DNA from: Candidatus Magnetocorallium paracelense
GTDB taxonomy: Bacteria > Nitrospirota > Thermodesulfovibrionia > Thermodesulfovibrionales > Magnetobacteriaceae
Direction: 5' to 3'
Assembly: GCA_029001845.1 (NCBI GenBank)
Contig: JAREWP010000020.1
Location: forward strand, 62,001-126,000
Length of the DNA: 64,000 nucleotides
A program made the translations under genes and the position numbers. Shown here in pieces: positions 1 through 7,800 of this stretch (within the stretch, counting starts at the first letter, position 1; each line of letters begins with the position of its first letter). Below the pieces are notes generated by a model. The model did no database searches. It saw only the letters and a program-made list of their open reading frames with translations, and was not told the DNA's origin.

Positions 1-2383
1 CTGCAGCCGCTGCAAGAGGTATCTCTCCTCCGTCACCGGTACTGATAAGCATCTCTTCCAGATAAAACAGCGACTTTCTCTCGTTTTCGGGAAGCCTTAC
101 CATCACCTTGATCTCGTCTCGTCCCCTCTGTTGCCTCAATGCCTCTGCCCCGTAAAAGGAGTGCCTTATCTTTTTTCCAATATCTTCGGATTTTAACCCC
201 AAACTTTCACCCTGTGGAGATATTTCGAAATCAAATCTTAATTTGCCCTTTGCAAATCCGTCGTCAATATCGGTTACACCCTGATACTGCCTCAACTCGG
301 AAGCAAGATCGCCGGCCGCAGCTTCCAACATGTCAGGATCGGGATGGCTGAGCTCTATATCGATGGCAGCCGAACCGCCGAGACCGATGAGATAATCAAA
401 AAACAGACTTTCCAATCCCGTCACAGCATCGACCTCCTCTCTCCAGAGAGAACTGAACTGCCGTGCGCCAACAATTCGCTTATCCGAAGAAACAAGATGA
501 AAAGAAACCTCTGCTGTGTTGGGGCCTCTTCGTCCAATATCTCTGAGCACGCCTGTAACGATGCCTTCTTCTCCAGTCCTTTTAAGCGCTCTTAAACCTC
601 CCTCCTCAATGAGACAGGCCTTTTCTCTCACCTCCTCTATCGGCGCTCCAAAGGGAAGTACGATCTCGACGTCTATCCTGTCTGTCTGAATTCTCGGTTT
701 AAATGAAAAATTTATCCATCCCCTGTCCCAATAGGCATAAACGATAACAAGTAATGCCATGGAAACTAACAACACATGATATCTCAGTAAAATCAGGCGG
801 CGCAAAAGAGGGGTAAAGAAAGACGCTGTAAAACGATCCATTCCATTGGCGCATAAGTTTGGCAAACCATTCAAAATTTGTTGAAATCGGCTATTCTCAA
901 TTGTCTTTTTTTTGTACGAAAGATGAGAGGGCAGAATAAAAAGACACTCTCCAAGGGAGATTAGAAATACAGCTATAATAACGGCAGGAAGTATAGAAAA
1001 AAACTTACCCGTAGAACCGGGGACAAAGAGCAAAGGTATAAAAGCTATAATATTCGTCATAACAGCGAACGTTACTGACGGAGCAAGCTCCACAGCCCCT
1101 TTTATTGCAGCCTGCAAAGAGTCGAGTCCTTTCTGGCGATGGTAATAGATGTTTTCTCCGATAATCACTGCGTCGTCAACGATTATACCCAATGTGACGA
1201 TAAAAGCGAAGAGCGATACAAGATTGATGCTCCCCCCAAAGAGAGGGAGTATTACAAAGGCGCCGATTATGGATATAGGTATTCCCATGGCTACCCAAAA
1301 GGCCAGCCTGGCCTCAAGAAAAAGACCAAGCGCCATAAGTACAAGGATAAGACCGATCCCCCCGTTTTTTAAAAGCAGCTCTATCCTTGCCCTGTAAATA
1401 TCCGATCTGTCGTAATAAGCATTTATCTCTATTCCCTCCGGTAAAGTTTGCGACATTTCGTCTATATAACGGTTTACGGACTCCGAGATGCCCGTAGGCG
1501 TTTCATCTCCGGTTCTGAACACATTTATGAGTACTGCCCTCTTACCATTAAAATAAGCTTCCCTGTAACTGTCTTCAAAACCATCTGTCATTTTTGCTAT
1601 ATGATCGAGAGTAACTTCCGTACCGTCCCTGCTGCTGACAAGCGTAATATCTTTGAACTCACCTGCGAAATCTCTTCTTCCTGCCGAACGTAACAACACC
1701 TCGCCGCTTTCGGCTTTCACGCCTCCGGCAGGCACATCTACTGCATTCTTCCTGATAGCACCGGCTATCTCCTCAAGTGTAAGACCATATGTTCGTAAAA
1801 TGGATTGAGAGACCTCAACGCTTATTTCAGGCTTTCTGACACCTCGAAACTCAATCTGCGATATTTCAGGCCGCGTCAACAATTCTTCTCTTATATTCCA
1901 GGCGAAATAATAGAGCGATCTTTCATCAATGTCGCCATAGACTGCCAGACGCACAACTTCCCTCTTCCTTGACTTGAGACTTATTAAAGGACGCTCGCTC
2001 TCCTCCGGCATGGAAGCGATCCTGTCTACAGCATTTTTAACTTCCTGAAGTGTCTTAGAGGAATCTTCTCCTTTTAGAAGTTCTATAGAGATCAAAGCTT
2101 TGCCTTCAGAAGCCGAAGAAGTAACCCTTTCTACATTTTCCAATAACCTCACTTTCTCCTCGATAGCCATAACGATACCCTCTTCAACCTCCACAGGGCC
2201 GGCGCCGGGGTAAATAACAGATATATCGATTATATCGAGTTCATAATCTGGAAAGACTTCCTGCTTTATATCCGTCATGACAAGAAGACCTCCGATTATC
2301 AGTGCGAGCATCAATAGATTGGCTGCAACATGATTGCCGGCCATCCAAGATACAGGATTTTTTGTAATGTAATTTTTCTCCAT
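1..2383 (-). CDS. RND efflux transporter permease (AcrB/HAE1-like), 3' end outside window
   Basis: The minus strand reads open from an ATG at 2383 to the window edge (794 codons), so the gene is cut by the window and not necessarily broken. The protein starts with a short cytoplasmic segment and a hydrophobic helix (about residues 15-32), followed by a periplasmic porter-type region. A cluster of membrane helices follows, with segments such as FWVAMGIPISIIGAFVILP and LGIIVDDAVIIGENI typical of RND pumps, and the second periplasmic half begins near the window edge. RND permeases are proton-driven inner-membrane trimers that export drugs, lipids or metals through a TolC channel. No adaptor or outer-membrane gene is visible here; they may lie beyond the left edge. 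It lacks obvious similarity to the CusA-type pump at 48-52 kb beyond the common fold, so I would not call it a metal pump. No strong Shine-Dalgarno precedes the ATG. Confidence 0.9.
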   Translation of the reverse strand, partial: MEKNYITKNPVSWMAGNHVAANLLMLALIIGGLLVMTDIKQEVFPDYELDIIDISVIYPGAGPVEVEEGIVMAIEEKVRLLENVERVTSSASEGKALISIELLKGEDSSKTLQEVKNAVDRIASMPEESERPLISLKSRKREVVRLAVYGDIDERSLYYFAWNIREELLTRPEISQIEFRGVRKPEISVEVSQSILRTYGLTLEEIAGAIRKNAVDVPAGGVKAESGEVLLRSAGRRDFAGEFKDITLVSSRDGTEVTLDHIAKMTDGFEDSYREAYFNGKRAVLINVFRTGDETPTGISESVNRYIDEMSQTLPEGIEINAYYDRSDIYRARIELLLKNGGIGLILVLMALGLFLEARLAFWVAMGIPISIIGAFVILPLFGGSINLVSLFAFIVTLGIIVDDAVIIGENIYYHRQKGLDSLQAAIKGAVELAPSVTFAVMTNIIAFIPLLFVPGSTGKFFSILPAVIIAVFLISLGECLFILPSHLSYKKKTIENSRFQQILNGLPNLCANGMDRFTASFFTPLLRRLILLRYHVLLVSMALLVIVYAYWDRGWINFSFKPRIQTDRIDVEIVLPFGAPIEEVREKACLIEEGGLRALKRTGEEGIVTGVLRDIGRRGPNTAEVSFHLVSSDKRIVGARQFSSLWREEVDAVTGLESLFFDYLIGLGGSAAIDIELSHPDPDMLEAAAGDLASELRQYQGVTDIDDGFAKGKLRFDFEISPQGESLGLKSEDIGKKIRHSFYGAEALRQQRGRDEIKVMVRLPENERKSLFYLEEMLISTGDGGEIPLAAAA

Positions 2384-2570
2384 TTATAAATTTATGCTCT
2401 CTGCCGGAAGCAGTCTGTTATGGAATCCAACTATTATAATTATACAATTTAAGCTCTTTGCGATTGTAATAAAAAAACGGATACCTGAAAGGGAGATATT
2501 TTTTCTCGTTTCCGGGGGATTGAAACTTTCAGGGCGAAAGATTAAAAAAAGCCTGCCCGCGCCAACACAA

Positions 2571-2600
2571 TTGCTGTTCTACAAACCATTCCTGTATAAT
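2571..2600 (+). promoter_or_regulatory. Possible promoter of rpn, leaderless or nearly so
   Basis: A perfect TATAAT at 2595-2600 lies 8 bp before the rpn start codon, with a weak -35 (TTGCTG, 2571-2576) at 18 bp spacing. Transcription would start at about 2606-2608, directly at the ATG at 2609. There is no Shine-Dalgarno before that ATG, which fits leaderless translation. This is inferred from motif spacing only. Confidence 0.4.
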
Positions 2601-2608
2601 GAATTCAA

Positions 2609-3673
2609 ATGAAGAATGCCCCCAACCCTCATGACAGATTTTTCAAGGAGCTGTTAAGCAGGAAGGAGAATGCTTCCGACTTTCTGAAAAACTATTTACC
2701 TGCTAAAGTATCCGCGTTGATAGATCATGAAAGCATAGAGATAGCAAAGGACACTTTTATAGAGGAGGATTTGAAGGAGTACTTTTCAGATATGCTGTAT
2801 AAGGTAAGCCTTAAAGGCAATCCCGGATATGTGTATATACTCTTTGAACATAAAAGCCATATTTATGAGTTAACGGTTTTACAGGTCTTGGGATATATGG
2901 TTGAGATTTGGAAATTGCACATCAAGCAGCAAAAGAGCACCAAGAGATTACCGATCATAATCCCTCTGGTGATTTACCACGGAGAGGAGAAGTGGAAGTC
3001 AGGAGATAGGCTGTCCGGTATATTAGAGGGGCCTGTAACGGAGTTGACAGAGTATATACCTGACTACGGATATTTGTTATATGATCTGAGCGGATATGAG
3101 GATGAAGAGATAAAGGGAAGCATAATGTTGAAAGTATGTCTTTTGATGTTAAAATATATAAAGAGAGAGGATTTGGGAGAGAGATTACGGGATATATTCA
3201 AACTGTTGGCGGAGTTGAGCGATAAGGAAAGGGGGTTGGAATATCTTGAGGTGTTGTTAAGGTATTTAAGCCAGGGAACCGAGAAGGTGGGAGAGGAGGA
3301 AATTAAAAAGGCATTAAAAGAGACTATCGGAGAAGGAGGTGAGAGTCTGATGCCCACATTAGCAGAGAAATGGTATCACGAGGGTGTGGAGAAAGGGATA
3401 GAGCAGGGAATGGAAAAAGGATTGGAAAAAGGATTGGAAAAAGGGATGGAGAAAGGATTGGAAAAAGGAATAGAGAAAGGGATGGAAAAAGGGATGGAAA
3501 AAGGGATGGAAAAAGGATTGGAAAGAGGGATGGAGAAGGGGGTGTTCAAGGCAAAAAGAGAGGATATAATTAAGTTGCACAAAAGAGCGAATATGCAGGC
3601 AGAGAATATAGCGGATGTATTGGAAGTTGAAATCGATCTTGTCAGAAGTATATTGAAAGAAGAAAGCATATGA
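2609..3673 (+). CDS. rpn: Rpn family recombination-promoting nuclease (PD-(D/E)XK, Transposase_31/RpnC-like)
   Basis: This 354-residue protein has the hallmarks of the Rpn/Transposase_31 family: the N-terminal NPHDRFFKELLS motif and a PD-(D/E)XK core with Asp61 and Glu80-His81-Lys82 (ILFEHKS). The following segment TVLQVLGYMVEIW and PLVIYHG is also characteristic. Family members are metal-dependent endonucleases that promote RecA-independent recombination; E. coli members are known as toxic anti-phage proteins held in check by an internally translated C-terminal fragment. From about residue 260 the protein carries 13 tetrapeptide repeats and then a small helical tail. The coding strand is markedly purine-rich with many AGA, ATA and GGA codons, unlike galU or lon, suggesting horizontal origin. 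The stop overlaps the next gene's start (ATGA). Family assignment is strong; the biological role here is inference. Confidence 0.92.
   Translation: MKNAPNPHDRFFKELLSRKENASDFLKNYLPAKVSALIDHESIEIAKDTFIEEDLKEYFSDMLYKVSLKGNPGYVYILFEHKSHIYELTVLQVLGYMVEIWKLHIKQQKSTKRLPIIIPLVIYHGEEKWKSGDRLSGILEGPVTELTEYIPDYGYLLYDLSGYEDEEIKGSIMLKVCLLMLKYIKREDLGERLRDIFKLLAELSDKERGLEYLEVLLRYLSQGTEKVGEEEIKKALKETIGEGGESLMPTLAEKWYHEGVEKGIEQGMEKGLEKGLEKGMEKGLEKGIEKGMEKGMEKGMEKGLERGMEKGVFKAKREDIIKLHKRANMQAENIADVLEVEIDLVRSILKEESI
3333..3352 (+). promoter_or_regulatory. Strong internal ribosome binding site and start codon inside rpn
   Basis: AAGGAGGT at 3333-3340 matches the full anti-Shine-Dalgarno sequence, with 9 nt before an ATG at 3350-3352. 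That ATG is exactly in frame with rpn (codon 248). By contrast the rpn start itself has no Shine-Dalgarno. This arrangement predicts separate and strong translation of the C-terminal portion. Confidence 0.75.
3350..3673 (+). CDS. Predicted intragenic small Rpn protein (RpnS-like antitoxin), nested in frame in rpn
   Basis: Starting from the internal ATG behind AAGGAGGT, the same reading frame gives a 107-residue product (MPTLAEKWYHEG...). It consists of a short helix, 13 EKG-type tetrapeptide repeats and a C-terminal helical tail with the IADVLEVEIDLVRSIL segment. It contains none of the nuclease core. In E. coli, Rpn nucleases are inhibited by small proteins translated from an internal start in the same gene, so by analogy this product would bind and neutralise the full-length nuclease. 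The nested start is seen in the sequence; inhibition is inferred from the family. It shares its stop with rpn and therefore also overlaps the downstream glycosyltransferase start. Confidence 0.65.
   Translation: MPTLAEKWYHEGVEKGIEQGMEKGLEKGLEKGMEKGLEKGIEKGMEKGMEKGMEKGLERGMEKGVFKAKREDIIKLHKRANMQAENIADVLEVEIDLVRSILKEESI
3386..3541 (+). repeat. Tandem 12-bp repeats encoding 13 x (M/L/I/V)-E-K-G
   Basis: Thirteen in-frame 12-bp units related to ATGGAAAAAGGG run without interruption, encoding tetrads of the form hydrophobic-Glu-Lys-Gly, with single variants IEQG and LERG. Several consecutive units are identical at the DNA level, so copy number could change by slippage or unequal recombination in steps that keep the frame. 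The repeats lie inside the C-terminal, presumptive antitoxin, part. Confidence 0.95.
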
Positions 3674-4659
3674 AGGATATGCATACTTTTTCAATCATAA
3701 TGCCTGCATATAACCAGGCTGACCATTTGGAGGAGGCTGTTTCTTCTGTAATCGGGCAGAGTTTTTCCGATTGGGAATTGATTATTGTAAATGATGGCTC
3801 CACTGACAATACCCCTGAAATCATTGAAGCATTCAGTCGTCAAGACAGCCGAATACGCGCTTTTCATCAAACCAACAGAGGAGTATCCTCTGCTCGTAAT
3901 CACGCCATTGCAATGGCTAAAGCCCCTTGGCTTTGTTATCTCGACAGCGATGATATTTGGTTTAAAGATACTTTAAAGTCTTATAATGACTATATAGAAA
4001 AAAACAACCAAGCTAAATTTATATATGGTTACAGGCACAGATTAAGAGACGGAAAGATAACCAGACAGAAGGGAAAGCATCAAAAGATTCCCGGTGGTCT
4101 GAAAGAATTGTTTCAGGAGAGTTTTCTTTCACCAATACGGGTGTGTCATTTAAGAGAATTAGTCGAAATTATCGGGGGCTTTGACGAAAATTTACCGAAT
4201 ACAGGCAGCGAGGATTACGATTTTTTTCTGCGAATGAGTCTCCATGTAAAGTTCGAACCGATCGGAGTCGCCACGGGACTTCGAAGGCGTCATGGCAAAA
4301 ACATTACTGAAGAAACAGGATATAGTAAAATGATAGAGGCGGCTGTCCTTTTGCGTTTTATCGAGCAGTACGATTGCAGGAGTCTTATTTCGGTACAAGA
4401 TGTGAACAGGAGATTAGGCAGAGCATTCTATAAAGCAGGACGGGAATATTTCAAGGGTCGCTTTTACAGGCAATGCGTGGAAGCTATCACCATGGGACAA
4501 CCCTACAAAATGACTTTTAAAGGCCAAATGTTAAAACAAATATCTCGTCTTTTATTTCCATTTTCTCTTCACGACAAGAATCCCTCCCCCTTTCCGTTGG
4601 CGCCTTATTGTACCGGTATTCAGGATTCAGAACTCAGTAATTTGGCCAAAAACAGCTAA
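3670..4659 (+). CDS. Glycosyltransferase family 2
   Basis: The 329-residue protein begins with the GT-A fold of family 2: FSIIMPAYNQADHLEEAVSS, the nucleotide-binding VNDGSTDN (Asp42) and the metal-binding LDSDD (residues 91-95), then the SARNHAI segment and a GSEDYDFFLRM acid motif near residue 183. Such enzymes transfer a sugar from a nucleotide-sugar donor, usually in the cytoplasm, during surface polysaccharide or glycoprotein synthesis. The acceptor cannot be told from sequence. The start codon overlaps the rpn stop in an ATGA, so its translation is probably coupled to rpn (or to the internal rpn product). The remaining C-terminal 120 residues are not recognisable. A nuclease and a glycosyltransferase are an odd pair, and it is more likely that rpn was placed upstream of a glycan gene than that they share a function. 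Confidence 0.88.
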   Translation: MKDMHTFSIIMPAYNQADHLEEAVSSVIGQSFSDWELIIVNDGSTDNTPEIIEAFSRQDSRIRAFHQTNRGVSSARNHAIAMAKAPWLCYLDSDDIWFKDTLKSYNDYIEKNNQAKFIYGYRHRLRDGKITRQKGKHQKIPGGLKELFQESFLSPIRVCHLRELVEIIGGFDENLPNTGSEDYDFFLRMSLHVKFEPIGVATGLRRRHGKNITEETGYSKMIEAAVLLRFIEQYDCRSLISVQDVNRRLGRAFYKAGREYFKGRFYRQCVEAITMGQPYKMTFKGQMLKQISRLLFPFSLHDKNPSPFPLAPYCTGIQDSELSNLAKNS

Positions 4660-4770
4660 AACAATCACAAGTATAAATTAACCACAAAGTTTTTAATTTT
4701 TTTTCTTATTTCTTCGTGCTTCGTGATCTTCGTGGTTACAAAAATATTTTTTTGAGTACTTTTGATTTGT

Positions 4771-4803
4771 GGCTGATGGCTGACAGCTAAATGCTTTTTT
4801 TAG
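4771..4803. repeat. End fragment of dispersed repeat family A
   Basis: A 33-bp piece containing GGCTGATGGCTGACAGCTAA and a T-run matches one terminal arm of the family A elements found complete at 17401, 53757, 55757, 59247 and 61810. Only one arm is present, so it is a remnant. The preceding AT-rich stretch (4660-4770) holds a loose inverted pair AACCACAAAG / CTTCGTGGTT and nothing else that I recognise. Confidence 0.7.
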
Positions 4804-4848
4804 TTATTTTATATGCAACTTTGCCGGGAGGGTGGTAAAAAAATTTGT

Positions 4849-7800
4849 TTATGTGCTGTTTCGTGAAAAGTCGGATAGCTCTTTTAGACTTATCTTTGAG
4901 TCAATTCCATGATCTTTGAAGTCCTCTGTCATACGAGGAAGAATTTCTACGATAGTGGTGGGGTGGAAATTAAATTGCAGAAGTATGGCGGCGACTTTTG
5001 AGAGAGCGCCCCGGCGATCCTTAAAAGTCTTATAAAAAGCACCACTGTTGTCGAGAAAGCCGAGGTCTATCACGGCATTGGGTTCCCCCGGGTCTGAACT
5101 GACCCTCCCGCGGATATATCTGTTTTTTTTTGCATAGGGTACAAGTGTTCCAAGTTGGTCGTGGAATATGGATCTCTGAGCGGCCAGAAAAAGAGAAAGT
5201 TCCCATGGATTGAAAGACTTGTTCCACGGATCATGCTCTTTCTCAGGGCTCCCATAGAGGGGATCAATTATAAACACAGGAGCATTCAGTTTAAAGAGCA
5301 TCTCACGGGGATGCCAGAGATTCCGGGCCTTTATGTCGTTAAAACGGCTCCTCAGGATTCCAAGGAGTATAGAGTTTTCTCTTACTTTGTTTTCTATCAG
5401 TTCCAGTACGCTGCCTTTGACAAAGGGAGTGATTTTTGTACTTTTAAAAAGTTCATAACCGCCTGGGCGGATATCATAAAAAATCTGAAGAATCATATGA
5501 TACCACTCAGTGAGATTTTCTTCATCTACAGCGGTCTCTCTGTCTAACAGTTCCTCGATTTCCACCTGCCGGTAGAGGCTTAAAAGGTAAAGCTCTCTAA
5601 AGGCCCTGAGTTTATGCTTTTTGTTCATCTTAACCAGAACTTCTTTATTAAGGCCCTCTTTGTTTATGAGCATTGCTTTTGTTTTTTCAAAATCATCTGT
5701 ATTGAGAAGGCCGTACATAGCTGTTTCGCCTTTTAAAGGAGCAGATGAATAAATGGCAGGACTTGAAACACTGTCAATGGCCTCAATGATCCCTTTATCG
5801 GAAGAGTAGAAAGAAACACGATTTTCTTTCAGAACCTCCACACCGAATTCACCGCCCTTTCCCAGGATTTTCATAGCACCGGGGAGCTGGATGATAGGGA
5901 TATGGAACCCTTTTTTTTCCATCTCGGAAACGACTAATACCGAGTGAGCAAAGGGCGTACAGGTTTCGAGAATGATTGCTCCCGGGGGTCTTCTCTTTAA
6001 ATATACTTCCAGATTCGGCAGATCAAGATGAGCAGCCACGACGATGGAGCCCGGCGTGAGTTCTTCCAATCCGTGCCCGGGCCTTTTATCTTTTATATTG
6101 ATAATCGTTATGGAGCCTCTTGCAGAGCCAAATGTAAAGGTAAGCAGTTTTTTATCCTTCAGCGCCTTAAGTCCTTTGAAATCATGGCTTTGAGTCTTGG
6201 CGGGGCCGGGAGTTTTAAATGATAACACTCTTGGCCGAACTTGCGTTACATATATAGCGCCGTCTCCTGCTATTGCGTATTCGATGTCAAGGGGTGAGCC
6301 CATAAAAACAGGCGTTTTTTTCAGTCTCTCTACAATCTCAAAGAGTATCCTGAGTTCCTCGTCTTTCACCTTTTGCTCTTCCCGACGGGCGGGTTCTATC
6401 TTTTTCATAACAAATTTTCTTTCATCCCTTTCCCAGTATACTCCGCTATTCTGAAGGGATACCGCTTTGTCTGTTATCATGGCATGGAGGTCAAGGGTAT
6501 ACTTGTCTGCAGCAATGTCCGACCGCGTACCGCCTTCCATTCCAAAGGAGCCGGAAACAACGATTCCGCCGCTGTCAAGAGTCATTATCACACCAGAGGC
6601 AGCTGAGTCGACAATACCCTGAATGAGTACGCCCATTCCAAGATTCTCAAAGGAGAATCTTTCCTTCATGGATGGATCCAGTTCCATAATATCGTGTCTG
6701 TATGATATGGCCTTTGGAGACCACAGTGAGGCCCAGATTTCTTTGATGGCGATTATAAAACCCTCAGGAGTCTGAATGTCGAGGATCGTCGTAAACTGAC
6801 CGGCAAAGGAGTACAACCTGCCGTCCTCTCCCTTTGCCGTGGAACGGGCTCCTATCGTGACAAAATGATCAAATTTATCAACATGCGCCTTGAACTTGAC
6901 GAACTTATCCATGAGCTCGAGCTGCATCGATTCAGGCAGAGGCGCAGCCTTGATAATATCTCCTATCTTTTCACCGCTCTTTACAATACGTTCCTCAAGG
7001 CCTTTTTTTTCATTAAAATCCAATCTCTCAACGATTGAATAAATTTTTTCGGCAAGAGAGCCATGGACAACAAAGTCGTCGTATGCCTTGGTTTTAAGAA
7101 GCAAAAATACAGGGATCCGGCACTGGCCGATTACCTCCAAAAGATGATATCCCTTGTCTCCTATATCAAAGGGATTGAATCCCAGAGTAGAAGATATAGC
7201 CGTAACATATGAGGTGTGTGAAGTGGTCTCAAAACCGCCGGGATCGATTGACTGATATTCAAGGCGTCTTTTTTTCAATGTATATAAGATATCATGTATT
7301 GCCAGTTTATGGTTTATATCGTCGGAAGAGAGTTCATTGATGAGCAGATTCATGAATCTGCTGCTGTTTTTGGAACCTTCATATCTGCTAATATGATTAC
7401 CGAGAAGAAGAAGTATTTCCCTTACAGAATCAAAAGTATGGAAATCCCCATGTCTGAGTCCGTTTAGGAGTATTCTGATTAATCCATTCATATTAGTGAG
7501 AGTTGTCCCTGAAGCGGAAGATTCGAGGAAGTTACAAAGCGCCTCAAGAATGGCCTCTCGATTGTTTCCTCCTCCGGTAAGGTATCGTGAAAAGATGGTA
7601 AGGCTTACATGGTTCCCCTTCCTGAGCCCTTCGGCTGAAAGATAGAGCATAGATGCATTATAAGAAGTCAGCCAGTTATTACTACTGCCTATAATCCGCC
7701 TGCATATTTCAATAGAGGGTGGAATGTAGTCTGAGAAGATGTCTGCACCCGCGTCCTTCCGACTGTTAAAGGCAGTTATGAATGTTGAAAGCACCTGGCT

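Noticed and set aside
139-1693. Several open plus-strand frames in the first 1.7 kb
   Set aside because: They are shadows of the RND permease that reads open on the minus strand across the whole stretch.
3386-3541. Possible CRISPR-like array
   Set aside because: The units are contiguous 12-bp coding repeats with no spacers.
3359-3694. Long minus-strand and second plus-frame ORFs across the rpn repeats
   Set aside because: Repetitive purine-rich DNA keeps other frames open by composition; products are low-complexity and lack ribosome sites.
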